Counted from the first letter of the stretch, positions 1-9,020 are shown. The stretch is 64,000 nucleotides of DNA from Ilumatobacter coccineus YM16-304 (GCF_000348785.1 NC_020520.1:1426001-1490000), one strand, 5' to 3'. Program-made: numbers and translations. Notes: generated by a model from the letters alone, not told the origin.

Positions 1-2
1 AC

Positions 3-47
3 GACGTCAAGACGTCGGCGCAGCACCCCAGCAACATGAAGGTCTGA
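3..47 (+). CDS. C-terminal end of an unidentified protein (partial)
   Basis: The frame beginning at base 3 reads DVKTSAQHPSNMKV and stops at a TGA at 45-47. It is enriched for G or C at third positions, like the real genes here. It would be the tail of a gene entering from the left edge. Too little is present to name a family. The other two forward frames also stop within 60 bases, so frame choice is a judgement. The next gene starts 23 bases downstream with its own -10 box. Confidence 0.3.
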   Translation, partial: DVKTSAQHPSNMKV

Positions 48-70
48 CTCGTCGCTGACAGACTCGGACG

Positions 71-952
71 ATGACGTCCAACATGCCAGCAGCGGAGGTC
101 GACACGTCGGCGTCGCTCGTGCGGGCGCTACTCGAATCCCAACATCCCGATCTCGCCTCGCTGCCGCTGCGCGAGGCGGCGAACGGTTGGGACAATGTGA
201 TCTTCCGGCTCGGCGACGCGCTGAGCATCCGGCTGCCGCGCCGCGCGATGGCGGCGCGTCTGGTCGAACACGAGCAGGCGGTGCTGCCCGCACTCGGTGC
301 ACGACTACCGATCGCGATCCCGGTGCCGGTGCGCATCGGCCGGCCCGAGTTCGACTACCCATGGTCGTGGAGCATCAATCCGTGGATCCCCGGCACCATC
401 GCGGCGGTCACCCCGTTCGCCGACCCGAGTCGAGAGGCGCAACGCCTCGGTGCGTTCATGGCGGCGCTGCATACCACCGCACCCGTCGACGCGCCGTCGA
501 ATCCCCACCGGGGCCACTTCGTCGGGCGGAACACCGACATCAACGTCGAACGCGCCGCGCAGCTCGACTGGGGCGACTCGATGCTGGAGCGATGGGGCGA
601 ACTCGTCGACGTGGAGCCGTGGCCGCACGAGCCGACGTGGATCCACGGAGACCTGCACGGGGCGAACCTGCTGGTCGACGACGGTGAGATCAGCGGTGTG
701 ATCGACTTCGGTGACGTGTGCGCCGGCGACCCGGCCACCGACCTGTCGATCGCCTGGTCGCTGTTCGGTGAGCGCGATCGCGACGTGTTCAGGGAGGCGG
801 CGAGCCGGGGCGAACACGCCGTCGACGACGCCACCTGGCAGCGGGCCGAGGCGTGGGCACTGCACTTCGCGGTGATCTACACGCTGCACTCAGCCGACAA
901 TCCCACCATGGGCGCCATCGGCGACCACCTCCGCCGCACACTGCTCGGCTGA
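71..952 (+). CDS. Aminoglycoside phosphotransferase-family kinase (APH)
   Basis: This 293-residue cytoplasmic protein has the APH/choline-kinase fold signature. The Brenner-type catalytic loop HGDLHGANLL lies at about residues 192-201, and the Mg-binding IDFGD at 211-215. The family transfers phosphate from ATP to a small-molecule hydroxyl. Environmental members often act on metabolites (macrolides, fructosamines, homoserine-like compounds) rather than clinical aminoglycosides, so the substrate is unknown. The start ATG is preceded by CAGACT (59-64) at 6 nt, which fits a leaderless transcript; no Shine-Dalgarno is visible. The next gene is an ABC exporter in the same direction, 79 bases away with its own weak -10. 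I infer a kinase, not a resistance phenotype. Confidence 0.8.
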   Translation: MTSNMPAAEVDTSASLVRALLESQHPDLASLPLREAANGWDNVIFRLGDALSIRLPRRAMAARLVEHEQAVLPALGARLPIAIPVPVRIGRPEFDYPWSWSINPWIPGTIAAVTPFADPSREAQRLGAFMAALHTTAPVDAPSNPHRGHFVGRNTDINVERAAQLDWGDSMLERWGELVDVEPWPHEPTWIHGDLHGANLLVDDGEISGVIDFGDVCAGDPATDLSIAWSLFGERDRDVFREAASRGEHAVDDATWQRAEAWALHFAVIYTLHSADNPTMGAIGDHLRRTLLG

Positions 953-1031
953 CGAGCGGAGTCGGCGACCGATCGCATTGACGCCGAAATCGAACCGTCG
1001 TCGGGCGGTCGTGCTGTGTGAAACTGCGACG

Positions 1032-1973
1032 ATGTCCGGTGCACCCCTCATCTCGGCGCGTTCGCTCGTCAAACGGTTCGGTTCGGGCCCCGAGGCGTTC
1101 ACGGCGGTCAACGGCATCGACATCGAGGTCGCACCGGGGGAGGCGTTCGGCTTCCTCGGCCCCAACGGCGCCGGCAAAACCTCCACGATGCGGATGATCG
1201 GGTGCGTGTCCCCGGTGAGCGACGGCGAGCTGCGGATCTTCGGCCTCGACGCCGCCACCGAGGGTCGCAAGATCCGTGCCCGCATGGGCGTCGTCCCGCA
1301 ACTCGACCAGCTCGACAACGAACTGACCGTGCTCGAGAACCTCGTCATCTACGGCCGGTACTTCGACCTGTCGCGCAAGGCAGCGGCGGCGAAGGCCCGC
1401 GACCTGCTCGAGTTCGTGCAGCTCACCGAGAAGTCCGACAGCAAGGTCGAGCCGCTCTCGGGCGGCCAGAAGCGGCGCGTGTCGATCGCCCGGTCGCTCA
1501 TCAACGATCCCGACCTGCTCCTGCTCGACGAGCCGACGACCGGGCTCGACCCGCAGGCCCGTCACGTCCTCTGGGACCGGCTCTATCAGCTCAAGGAACT
1601 CGGAGCCACGCAGGTCATCACCACGCACTTCATGGACGAGGCCGAGCAGTTGTGCGATCGCCTCGTGGTGATGGACGGCGGGGTGATCGTCGCCGAAGGA
1701 TCGCCGCAAGGGCTCATCGCCGAACACGTTCGACGCGAAGTGCTCGAAGTTCGTTTCGGGTACGGCCGCAACGAGGAGCAACTCCCTCGTCTCGACGGCG
1801 TCGGGGCCCGCATCGAGGTGCTGCCCGACCGCCTGCTGATCTACGACGACGACGGCGACGGTGCGCTCAACGAACTGCACCGTCGAGAAGTGGTGCCCGA
1901 GAGCGCACTCGTCCGGCGCAGCAGCCTCGAGGACGTGTTCCTGAAGCTCACGGGAAGGACGCTCGTCGAGTGA
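1032..1973 (+). CDS. ABC-2 type exporter, ATP-binding protein (DrrA/NodI-like)
   Basis: The 313-residue nucleotide-binding subunit shows Walker A GPNGAGKT at 43-50, signature LSGGQ at 142-146 and Walker B LLLLDEP at 162-168, followed by a switch histidine in 'VITTHFMDEAEQL'. A C-terminal domain of about 90 residues is typical of DrrA/NodI proteins. An in-frame ATG exists at 978, but MSGAPLISARSLVKRFG at 1032 matches the usual family N-terminus, and GAAACT sits 6 nt upstream as a weak -10. The stop overlaps the GTG of the first permease (GTGA), so the three subunits are translationally coupled. The exported substrate (lipid, drug or glycolipid) cannot be deduced. Confidence 0.92.
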   Translation: MSGAPLISARSLVKRFGSGPEAFTAVNGIDIEVAPGEAFGFLGPNGAGKTSTMRMIGCVSPVSDGELRIFGLDAATEGRKIRARMGVVPQLDQLDNELTVLENLVIYGRYFDLSRKAAAAKARDLLEFVQLTEKSDSKVEPLSGGQKRRVSIARSLINDPDLLLLDEPTTGLDPQARHVLWDRLYQLKELGATQVITTHFMDEAEQLCDRLVVMDGGVIVAEGSPQGLIAEHVRREVLEVRFGYGRNEEQLPRLDGVGARIEVLPDRLLIYDDDGDGALNELHRREVVPESALVRRSSLEDVFLKLTGRTLVE

Positions 1974-2752
1974 GCACGCCCGCGGCGATTCGCGTGTTCG
2001 CACGTGACTGGACCTACTTCAAGCGCATCTGGAAGTCGGTGCTGATCGGCTCCGTGCTGCAACCCATGATGTACCTGCTCGGCGTCGGGCTCGGCGTGGG
2101 CAGCCTCGTCGACCGTGGCGCCGATTCGGCCGAACTGCTGGGCGGTGTGTCGTACGCCGCCTTCTACGCCACGGCGGTCATCGCCACCACGGCGATGTTC
2201 GTGGCGGGACAGGAAGCGCTCTGGCCAACCATGGACGGATTCTCGTGGTCGTACGCCTACCGAGCGCAGACGTCCACGCCCATCGAACCCACCGATGTCG
2301 CGCTCGGCCTGATGCTGCACTACGGCCTCCGGTCGCTGCTGTCGACGGCGGGGGTGGTCGTGGTGTTGACCTTCTTCGCCGACACGAGAAACCCCGGTCT
2401 GCTCCTCACCCTGCCGGTGGGCGTGTTGACCGGTTGGGCCTTCGCGATGCCGTTCGCGGCGTGGACGGCGACGCGCGAGACCGACTCGTCGTTCCCGGCG
2501 ATCATGCGCTTCGGGATCATCCCGATGTTCCTCTTCGGCGGAGCGTTCTATCCGGTCGAGCAGTTGCCCGACTGGCTCGAACCGGTCGCCTGGATCACCC
2601 CGCTGTGGCACGGCATCGAACTGTGCCGCGGGGCGGTGCTCGGCGGGCTCGGCGGCGGCATGGCGGTCGTCCACCTCGCTGCGCTCATCGGCTTCGTCAC
2701 GGCCGGACTCGTCGCCGCCTCGGTGACCTTCACGAAACGGTTGCGCGTATGA
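1970..2752 (+). CDS. ABC-2 type exporter permease 1
   Basis: This 260-residue integral membrane protein has about six hydrophobic segments and the ABC-2 layout: N-terminal 'FKRIWKSVLIGSVLQPMMYLLGVG', the central core, and a late conserved 'FLFGGAFYPVEQLP...ITPLWHGIELCRG' motif typical of DrrB/NodJ permeases. The GTG start overlaps the ATPase stop in GTGA, and its own TGA overlaps the next ATG (ATGA at 2749-2752), so start choice is well supported. It probably forms a heterodimer with the next gene product. Confidence 0.88.
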   Translation: MSTPAAIRVFARDWTYFKRIWKSVLIGSVLQPMMYLLGVGLGVGSLVDRGADSAELLGGVSYAAFYATAVIATTAMFVAGQEALWPTMDGFSWSYAYRAQTSTPIEPTDVALGLMLHYGLRSLLSTAGVVVVLTFFADTRNPGLLLTLPVGVLTGWAFAMPFAAWTATRETDSSFPAIMRFGIIPMFLFGGAFYPVEQLPDWLEPVAWITPLWHGIELCRGAVLGGLGGGMAVVHLAALIGFVTAGLVAASVTFTKRLRV

Positions 2753-3564
2753 GCGTGCTCACCAATCCGGCGGCGGTCACCCGCATCGTTCCGGCGGTCG
2801 TGTTCGACGTCAAGCGCCCGCAGCGGATGATCGAGCGCAGCGCGTTCGTCTATCGCCGGTCGTGGATGATCCTGGTCAGCGGGTTCTTCGAGCCGCTGTT
2901 CTACCTGTTGTCGATCCGCATCGGTCTGTCGGCACTCATCGGCGACGTGGAGACGGGCGGGCGGCTCGTGCCCTACGACGAGTTCGTCGCCCCCGGCCTC
3001 ATGGCCGCCTCGGCGATGAACGGTGCGGTGTTCGACTCGACGATGAACGTCTTCTTCAAGATCAAGCATTCTCGGCTCTACGACGCCGTGTTGGCCACGC
3101 CGCTGTCGGCTGGCGATGTCGCCGTCGGCGAGATCACGTTCGCCGTGATCCGCGGCGCGCTCTACTCCACCGCGTTCATGCTCACGATGTGGGCGCTCGG
3201 CATGGTCAGCTCACCGTGGATCGTGCTCTCGGTGCCGGCGTGCGTGCTCATCGGCTTCGCCTTCGCCTCGCTCGGCATGGCGCTCACCACGTACATGCGC
3301 TCGTGGGAGGACTTCGAGTACGTCCCAGCGCTCACGCTGCCACTGTTCTTGTTCTCGGCGACGTTCTACCCGCTGTCGCAATACGGCGACTTCGCCTGGG
3401 CGGTGCAGTTCAGCCCGCTGTACCACGGCGTCGAACTCGTGCGTGCCGCGAACCTGGGGGAGTGGGACGTGTCGATCCTGGCGCACGCCGGCGTGCTCGT
3501 GGCGTTGACGATCGTCGGGACGGTGATCGCGGCGCGGCGTATCGAGCGGCTGCTCCTGACCTGA
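2749..3564 (+). CDS. ABC-2 type exporter permease 2
   Basis: This is the second membrane subunit, 271 residues. It is recognisable by 'GFFEPLFYLLSIRIGLSALIG' near the N-terminus, which resembles NodJ-type permeases, and by the C-terminal 'FSATFYPLSQYGD...FSPLYHGVELVR' motif shared with its neighbour. Two non-identical permeases with one ATPase imply a heterodimeric exporter. The start codon is fused to the preceding stop (ATGA). No substrate-binding protein or biosynthetic gene lies nearby to suggest cargo. Confidence 0.88.
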   Translation: MSVLTNPAAVTRIVPAVVFDVKRPQRMIERSAFVYRRSWMILVSGFFEPLFYLLSIRIGLSALIGDVETGGRLVPYDEFVAPGLMAASAMNGAVFDSTMNVFFKIKHSRLYDAVLATPLSAGDVAVGEITFAVIRGALYSTAFMLTMWALGMVSSPWIVLSVPACVLIGFAFASLGMALTTYMRSWEDFEYVPALTLPLFLFSATFYPLSQYGDFAWAVQFSPLYHGVELVRAANLGEWDVSILAHAGVLVALTIVGTVIAARRIERLLLT

Positions 3565-3582
3565 ACGGGTACCGTTGCCGAG

Positions 3583-5016
3583 GTGACGACGACCGAATCT
3601 TCAGCTGCCGATGTGATCCGCGAGCGGTGCGACGAGGTGTGGGACGGCATCGTCCCGGTCCTCCACGACTACATCGCCATCCCCAATGTGTCGGTCGTGT
3701 TCGACCCGCAGTGGCGTGAGCACGGCTACATGCAGCAAGCCGTCGACCTGATCGCCGGATGGTGCCGCGATCGGCCCATTCCCGGGCTCACCGTCGAGGT
3801 CGTCGAACTGCCCGGCCGCACGCCGGTGATCCTGATGGAGATCCCGGCGACCGACCCCGACGCGACCGGCGACGACACCGTCGTGCTGTACGGACACCTC
3901 GACAAACAGCCGGAGATGGAAGGCTGGCGCGACGATCTCGGGCCGTGGAAGCCGGTCCTCGAAGGTGACCGCCTGTACGGCCGAGGCGGCGCCGACGACG
4001 GCTATTCGGCGTTCGCCAGCCTCACCGCGATCGAGGCGGTGCACGCCGCCGGGCTCGCCCACGCTCGTTGCGTGGTGCTGATCGAAGCGAGCGAGGAATC
4101 GGGGTCGATCGACCTGCCGGCCTACGTCGAGGCACTGTCCGATCGCATCGGTACGCCGAACCTCGTGGTGTGCCTCGACTCGGGATGCATCGACTACGAC
4201 CGCATGTGGGTCACCACGTCGCTTCGCGGCGGCGTGTTCGGCACCCTCACGGTCGACATCGTCACCGAAGGGCTCCACTCGGGCGACGCATCTGGCATGG
4301 TGCCGTCGTCGTTCCGCATCGCCCGTCAACTCCTCGATCGCGTCGAAGATGCGGTCACGGGCGAGGCGTTGCTTCCAGAACTCGTCGTCGAGATCCCGGA
4401 AGGTCGACTCGCCGAGGCGTCGGCCACCGCAGCCGAGATCGGCGCGATCGCCGATCACTATCCCTTCGTCGACGGCGCCGGGCCGACCACCGCCGACCCG
4501 GCCGAGCAACTGCTGGCGCGCACGTGGAAGACCACGCTGAGCGTGGTGGGTGCCGACGGGCTCCCGCCGACCTCGCGGGCCGGCAACGTCCTGCGGCCGT
4601 CGACGTCGCTCAAGCTCTCGTTCCGCCTGCCGCCGACGGCCGACCCCGCAGCCGCGCACGCCGCCATCGCCGCTGCACTCGAGTCCGACCCGCCCTACGG
4701 GGCTCGCGTGTCGTTCCACGACGCCGACGCGGTTCCCGGCTGGAACGCACCGGCCACCGCACCGTGGCTCGACGAAGCGCTCGAGGCAGCGTCGTTGGCG
4801 TCGTTCGGTGCACCGGCGCGCACGTTCGGTGAAGGCGGCACGATCCCGTTCATGGGCATGCTCGGGGAGAAGTTCCCCGAGGCTCAGTTCGTCATCACCG
4901 GCGTGCTCGGACCCGACGCCAACGCGCACGGCCCGAACGAGTATCTCCACGTTCCGACCGCCCGTCGGCTGACGATGGCGATCGCTCACGTCCTCGACGC
5001 GCACGCTCGACGCTGA
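3583..5016 (+). CDS. M20-family metallopeptidase (dipeptidase-like)
   Basis: The 477-residue cytoplasmic zinc peptidase has the M20 metal motifs in order: YGHLDKQPE (metal His/Asp) near residue 104, GRGGADDGYS (bridging Asp), EASEESGS (catalytic Glu and metal Glu), and the C-terminal metal His in 'GPNEYLHVPT'. The central lid domain lies between. The 'GHLDKQPE' form resembles the carnosine/Xaa-dipeptidase branch rather than acetylornithine deacetylase. The GTG start is supported by TACCGT (3570-3575) 7 nt upstream, a leaderless promoter. It probably recycles dipeptides or N-acyl amino acids; the substrate is not determined. Confidence 0.88.
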   Translation: MTTTESSAADVIRERCDEVWDGIVPVLHDYIAIPNVSVVFDPQWREHGYMQQAVDLIAGWCRDRPIPGLTVEVVELPGRTPVILMEIPATDPDATGDDTVVLYGHLDKQPEMEGWRDDLGPWKPVLEGDRLYGRGGADDGYSAFASLTAIEAVHAAGLAHARCVVLIEASEESGSIDLPAYVEALSDRIGTPNLVVCLDSGCIDYDRMWVTTSLRGGVFGTLTVDIVTEGLHSGDASGMVPSSFRIARQLLDRVEDAVTGEALLPELVVEIPEGRLAEASATAAEIGAIADHYPFVDGAGPTTADPAEQLLARTWKTTLSVVGADGLPPTSRAGNVLRPSTSLKLSFRLPPTADPAAAHAAIAAALESDPPYGARVSFHDADAVPGWNAPATAPWLDEALEAASLASFGAPARTFGEGGTIPFMGMLGEKFPEAQFVITGVLGPDANAHGPNEYLHVPTARRLTMAIAHVLDAHARR

Positions 5017-5096
5017 CCGACACGGGCGGCGCCGGTGTCGCCGACTACGGTCGGATGTGTCAGAGGTGGTGCCTGTGCTCAGCAACGGAAGGCTGC

Positions 5097-5777
5097 ATGA
5101 TGACTCATGACGTGAGAGAACCGACGACCGAACGCCCCTCGCGCGGTCAGACGTGCGCCGGGGTCGAGGAATCGTCCTGCTCATGCGAAGGCGACGGCCG
5201 GATCAGGCGGCGTCTGCGCAACCGCAAGGCCATCCTCGACGCGCTCGGCAGCCTGCTGCAGCGGGGCGTGGCCAGTCCGTCGCTCGAGGAGGTCGCCGAC
5301 GAAGCGGGGGTGTCGACCCGCTCGGTGTACCGCCACTTCGGCACGGTGGAGGAAGCTCGCGAGGAGTGGGCGGTCGAGACGGAGCGCTACGTCGCCGGAC
5401 TCGTGTCGAACGCGTCGGGTCGCGTGCTCGATGGTGCGTCGCTCGAGGAGCGCTGTCTCAGTCTCGTCATGGCGCGACTGGCCCTCTACGACCAGGTCGG
5501 CGGCTTGGTTCGCGCCACGTCGGCGCGCCGAGCGTTCAGCGAGCGTGATGCGAAGAGCTACGAGTTCGGTCGTGCGGTCGTCGAGGCCCAGGTTCCCGAG
5601 CGGTTCGCTCCCGAACTCGACGCCATGGAGCCCGACGAGCGGGTGGTGCGCCTGGCGATGGTCAACACCCTCGTGTCCGATCTCGCGATCGACGATCTCA
5701 TGACCCGGTTCGGGGAGCGTCGCCAACAGCTCGTCCCGCTGCTGGTGAAGCAGCTGGTCACGGCGTTCACCTGCTGA
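5097..5777 (+). CDS. TetR-family transcriptional regulator with Cys-rich N-terminal tail
   Basis: The protein has about 226 residues with an N-terminal helix-turn-helix: 'RNRKAILDALGSLL' helix 1 and 'SLEEVADEAGVSTRSVYRHFG' recognition helix. This pattern is also seen in the two TetR genes at 27.7-29.0 kb. Before the HTH there is an unusual tail containing Cys-x6-Cys-x-Cys (CAGVEESSCSC). GGAAGG at 5087-5092 favours the ATG at 5097 or 5100; the frame stays open back to 5055, with more cysteines. The gene converges on the F420 protein gene 9 bases away. Target genes are unknown. Confidence 0.82.
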   Translation: MMTHDVREPTTERPSRGQTCAGVEESSCSCEGDGRIRRRLRNRKAILDALGSLLQRGVASPSLEEVADEAGVSTRSVYRHFGTVEEAREEWAVETERYVAGLVSNASGRVLDGASLEERCLSLVMARLALYDQVGGLVRATSARRAFSERDAKSYEFGRAVVEAQVPERFAPELDAMEPDERVVRLAMVNTLVSDLAIDDLMTRFGERRQQLVPLLVKQLVTAFTC

Positions 5778-5786
5778 GCGCGTCGG

Positions 5787-6230
5787 TCAGTCGATGCGAC
5801 GAGCGAGGAAGACCGGAATCTCGCGGTCGGTCTTCTCCTGGTACTCGGCATACGGCGGGTAGACGGCCACGCCGCGATCCCACCAGGTCTGACGCTCATC
5901 GCCGGTGATGATCTCGGTCGTGTAGTCGTGTGGCTCGGGACCGTCTTGGATCTCGACCATCGGCTCGGCGACGAGGTTGTTGTACCAACCGGGATGTTCC
6001 GGGGCGCCGCCCTTCGACGCGATGAGTGCGTACTCGCCGTCGTGCTCGACGCGCATCAGCGCGAACTTGCGGAGCTTGCCCGAGCTGGCGCCCAGGCAGG
6101 TGACGATGATGATCGGGATGCCGGTGTCGCGGAGGGTGTTGGCCTCGGCGCCTCCGGTTCGTTCATAGGTCTCGACCTGTTCGGCGACCCAGTCCCACGT
6201 GCTCGGTTCGTACTCTCCACTCAACGGCAT
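5787..6230 (-). CDS. Deazaflavin (F420)-dependent nitroreductase-family protein (Ddn-like)
   Basis: The 147-residue protein belongs to the split-barrel Ddn/FDOR-A group. 'PIIIVTCLGASSGKLRKFALMRVEHDGEYALIA' forms the core strands, followed by 'SKGGAPEHPGWYNNLVAEP', which in the family contacts F420. The end ('RIPVFLARRID'-like) is typical. Members reduce quinones or other electron acceptors with F420H2. The window also carries fbiC, so cofactor supply is plausible. TACGGT on the minus strand (6237-6242) lies 6 nt before the ATG. The specific substrate is unknown. Confidence 0.88.
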   Translation of the reverse strand: MPLSGEYEPSTWDWVAEQVETYERTGGAEANTLRDTGIPIIIVTCLGASSGKLRKFALMRVEHDGEYALIASKGGAPEHPGWYNNLVAEPMVEIQDGPEPHDYTTEIITGDERQTWWDRGVAVYPPYAEYQEKTDREIPVFLARRID

Positions 6231-6256
6231 GGTCGCACCGTACCGCAGGGTTTGCG

Positions 6257-6841
6257 TCAGCGGAGGTAGGCGGGACGGTTCGCTTCATACGAGTCGATCG
6301 CGGCGGCTTTGCCGAGGGTGATGCCGATGTCGTCGAGCCCGTTGAGGAAACGGTGTTGGACGTCGGACGGCATCGGGAACCCGGCATCGATCCCTGCTGC
6401 GGGAACCTCGACGGCGAGTCGCTCGACGTCGACGACGATCGACGTCTGCGGGTCGGCTTCGATGGCCGCCCAGATCGCTTCGACGGTCGTCTCGGGAAGC
6501 GTGACCGGCACCAGGCCGTTCTTCGTGCAGTTGTTGAAGAAGATGTCGGAGTAGCTCGGCGCGATGACGGCGTCGAAGCCGTACTGCTGGATCGCCCACA
6601 CGGCGTGCTCACGCGACGAGCCGACGCCGAACGCCGGGCCGGCCACGAGGATGTTGGCACCGGCGTAGCGCTCGTCGTTCAGGACGAAGTCCTGCTCGTC
6701 GCGCCAGGCCGAGAAGAGGCCCTTCTCGAAGCCGGTGCGCTCGACCTGCTTGAGCCAGACCGCCGGGATGATCTGGTCGGTGTCGACGTCGCTGCGCTTG
6801 AGCGGCACGCCGGTTCCGGTGATGACGTGGACTTCCTTCAT
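6257..6841 (-). CDS. leuD: 3-isopropylmalate dehydratase small subunit
   Basis: The 194-residue LeuD swivel domain starts '[27 protein letters not shown]' and contains the conserved '[11 protein letters not shown]' loop. With LeuC it isomerises 2- to 3-isopropylmalate; with a citramalate pathway it can also process citramalate. The frame is open further upstream, but the start at 6841 is decided by GGAGGT just upstream in the end of leuC and by an ATGA overlap with the leuC stop. It is translationally coupled, the last gene of leuCD, and ends 26 bases before the F420 protein start. Confidence 0.95.
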   Translation of the reverse strand: MKEVHVITGTGVPLKRSDVDTDQIIPAVWLKQVERTGFEKGLFSAWRDEQDFVLNDERYAGANILVAGPAFGVGSSREHAVWAIQQYGFDAVIAPSYSDIFFNNCTKNGLVPVTLPETTVEAIWAAIEADPQTSIVVDVERLAVEVPAAGIDAGFPMPSDVQHRFLNGLDDIGITLGKAAAIDSYEANRPAYLR

Positions 6842-8262
6842 GACCGCACCTCCAGGTCGGCGGGTGTACAGAACGTGCCGTTGACCGCTGTGGCGGCGGC
6901 GATGGCCGGGGAGACGAGGTGGGTGCGCCCGCCGGGGCCCTGACGGCCTTCGAAGTTGCGGTTGGACGTGCTCGCCGCCCGCTCGCGGGGCTGGAGCTTG
7001 TCGGGGTTCATGGCGAGGCACATCGAGCAGCCGGGCTCGCGCCAGTCGGCGCCGGCGGCGATGAACACCTGGTCGAGTCCCTCTTCGAGCGCCTGCTGTT
7101 TCACGGCGTGACTGCCGGGCACGATCATCACGCGCGGCACGGTGACGGTGCGACCTTCCATGACCGCTGCGGCGGCCCGCAGGTCTTCGATGCGGCTGTT
7201 GGTGCACGAGCCGATGAAGACGGTGTCGACCGAGACGTCACGCATCGAGGTGCCGCCTTCGAGGCCCATGTACTCGAGCGCCCGTTCGACGGTTTCGCGC
7301 GTGGTCGGGTTGTCGAAGCTCGCCGGGTCGGGGATGAGCGAGTCGATCGAGATGACCTGGCCCGGGTTGGTGCCCCAACTGACGTGCGGCGCGATCGATG
7401 CCGCGTCGAGCACGACCTCCTTGTCCCACACGGCGCCCTCGTCGGTGTAGAGGGTCTTCCAGTCGGCGACGGCGGCGTCCCAGTCGGCGCCCTTCGGTGC
7501 TTGCTCGCGGCCTTCGAGGTAGTCGAACGTCGTCTGGTCGGGGGCGATGAGTCCGGCCTTGGCGCCGGCCTCGATCGACATGTTGCAGACCGTCATGCGG
7601 CCTTCCATCGACAGCGAGGTGATCGCCGAACCGCGGTACTCGATGACGTGGCCGATGCCGCCCGACGTGCCGATCTCGCCGAGGATCGCGAGGATCACGT
7701 CCTTGGCGGTGACACCGGGTTGCAGGTCACCGTCGACGGTGACCGACATCCACTTCGGGCGCTCTTGGGGGAGTGTCTGCGTGGCGAGCACGTGCTCGAC
7801 CTCGCTCGTGCCGATGCCGAATGCGAGCGCGCCGAACGCTCCGTGCGTGGCCGTGTGCGAGTCGCCGCAGACGATGGTCATGCCCGGCATGGTGCGACCC
7901 TGTTCGGGACCGATCACGTGGACGATGCCCTGATTGGGGTCGCCCATCGGGAAGTTGGTGATGCCGAACTCGGCGGTGTTGGCGCGCAGGGTGTCGACCT
8001 GCTTGGCCGAGATCGGGTCGGCGATCGGCTGGTCGATGTCGGCGGTCGGGACGTTGTGGTCTTCGGTGGCGATCGTCAGTTCGGGACGGCGCACGGAGCG
8101 GCCGCTGAGCCGCAGCCCGTCGAACGCCTGTGGGCTCGTCACTTCGTGGACGAGGTGCAGGTCGATGTAGAGCAGATCGGGTTCGCCGTCGCCCGATTGC
8201 ACGAGGTGGCGCTCCCACACCTTCTCTGGCAGTGTCTTCGGTCGGCTCGGTGTCTCGCTCAT
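6838..8262 (-). CDS. leuC: 3-isopropylmalate dehydratase large subunit
   Basis: The 474-residue aconitase-superfamily enzyme has three [4Fe-4S] ligands at Cys353 (IGSCTNSR), Cys412 and Cys415 (PGCSMC). '[10 protein letters not shown]' and '[13 protein letters not shown]' carry substrate-binding residues. Length and N-terminus ('[11 protein letters not shown]') are normal for actinobacterial LeuC. The start ATG has AGGAG about 11 nt upstream. The gene is divergent from an IclR regulator, with a TCCCA-N5-TGGGA palindrome in the 56-bp gap, the organisation known for NdgR/LeuR control of leuCD in Streptomyces and relatives. Confidence 0.96.
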   Translation of the reverse strand: MSETPSRPKTLPEKVWERHLVQSGDGEPDLLYIDLHLVHEVTSPQAFDGLRLSGRSVRRPELTIATEDHNVPTADIDQPIADPISAKQVDTLRANTAEFGITNFPMGDPNQGIVHVIGPEQGRTMPGMTIVCGDSHTATHGAFGALAFGIGTSEVEHVLATQTLPQERPKWMSVTVDGDLQPGVTAKDVILAILGEIGTSGGIGHVIEYRGSAITSLSMEGRMTVCNMSIEAGAKAGLIAPDQTTFDYLEGREQAPKGADWDAAVADWKTLYTDEGAVWDKEVVLDAASIAPHVSWGTNPGQVISIDSLIPDPASFDNPTTRETVERALEYMGLEGGTSMRDVSVDTVFIGSCTNSRIEDLRAAAAVMEGRTVTVPRVMIVPGSHAVKQQALEEGLDQVFIAAGADWREPGCSMCLAMNPDKLQPRERAASTSNRNFEGRQGPGGRTHLVSPAIAAATAVNGTFCTPADLEVRS

Positions 8263-8279
8263 CAGCGCGGACGCTCCTG

Positions 8280-8309
8280 TTGTCTATGTCCCATACTTTG
8301 GGATACGAT
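8280..8309 (+). promoter_or_regulatory. Promoter of the ndgR-like gene
   Basis: TTGTCT (8280-8285) and TACGAT (8304-8309) are separated by 18 bp and form the most canonical pair in this intergenic region. Transcription would begin about 7 nt later, at or just before the ATG at 8319, leaving essentially no leader. The leuCD operator palindrome lies in the spacer, so the regulator would occlude its own promoter. Confidence 0.6.
8289..8303. promoter_or_regulatory. Candidate NdgR/LeuR operator
   Basis: TCCCATACTTTGGGA is a perfect inverted repeat (TCCCA-N5-TGGGA) in the leuC/IclR divergent region. It lies between the -35 and -10 of the regulator promoter and 27 bp upstream of the leuC start. Position and symmetry fit an IclR-type dimer site controlling both genes. 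Binding is inferred, not shown. Confidence 0.6.
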
Positions 8310-8318
8310 TCTCTGAAT

Positions 8319-8966
8319 ATGGACATCGTAACGGGTGTGGGCGTGCTCGACAAGGCGATGACGGTGTTGCGCTCCGTCGCGGTCGAAGCTCGGTCGCTCA
8401 ACGAGCTGCAGGAGTCGACCGGCCTCCCGAGAGCGACGGCGCATCGGTTGGCGGCGGCGCTCGAAGCGCATGCGATCCTGCGCCGCGACGGCGACGGCCG
8501 CTTCGAACTCGGTCATGCGCTGATCTCGCTGGGTCAGGCGGCGGACGAACGCTTCCCGCTCGACGATCTCGCGCGTCCGATCCTGTCGACGTTGCGTGAC
8601 GAGACCGGTGAGAGCACGCAATTGTTCGTGCAGGAGGGTAGTCATCGCCGCTGCGTCGTGTCGCTCGAGACGCCGCACGGACTCCGCTGGATCGTGCCGG
8701 AAGGGTCGGTGTTTCCGCTCGAAGCCGGCTCTGCCGGACGGGTGCTCACGGGCGAGACCTCCGACACCGGCTGGATCGAGAGTGTCGGCGAGCGCGAAGC
8801 CGGCGTGGCCTCGGTCAGCGCCAAGGTGGCGGCGCCCGACGGGACGATCATCGCCGCGCTCTCGGTGAGCGGCCCGATCGAACGACTCACCGAGCAGCCG
8901 GGCGCTCGATTCGGCACCGCCGTCCTCGCGGCCGCGGCCGACCTGGCACGCGTCGTCGCTCGCTGA
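8319..8966 (+). CDS. ndgR: IclR-family regulator of leuCD (NdgR-like)
   Basis: The 215-residue protein starts 'MDIVTGVGVLDKAMTVL', very like NdgR/AreB proteins. The winged HTH is 'SLNELQESTGLPRATAHRLAAALEAHAILRR' (about residues 20-52), and the C-terminal IclR effector domain runs from about residue 70. In Streptomyces and Corynebacterium, homologues sit divergent from leuCD and respond to amino-acid status. Here the same layout and an intergenic palindrome support the assignment. The frame is open upstream to 8130, but that would run through leuC and the promoter; ATG 8319 is the sensible start. Confidence 0.88.
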   Translation: MDIVTGVGVLDKAMTVLRSVAVEARSLNELQESTGLPRATAHRLAAALEAHAILRRDGDGRFELGHALISLGQAADERFPLDDLARPILSTLRDETGESTQLFVQEGSHRRCVVSLETPHGLRWIVPEGSVFPLEAGSAGRVLTGETSDTGWIESVGEREAGVASVSAKVAAPDGTIIAALSVSGPIERLTEQPGARFGTAVLAAAADLARVVAR

Positions 8967-9020
8967 CGCGGCCGACCGTCGGCTCCCGGCGGGGAACTAC
9001 CGACTTGTAGGTTCGGTGCG

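Noticed and set aside
71-952. Clinical aminoglycoside resistance gene
   Set aside because: Only generic APH-fold motifs are present; no subgroup-specific sequence and no mobile context support that claim.
789-2003. Long open frame on the minus strand opposite the ABC ATPase
   Set aside because: It lies entirely opposite well-supported coding sequence and its translation is Arg/Glu/His-rich without family resemblance, a usual by-product of high-GC codon bias.
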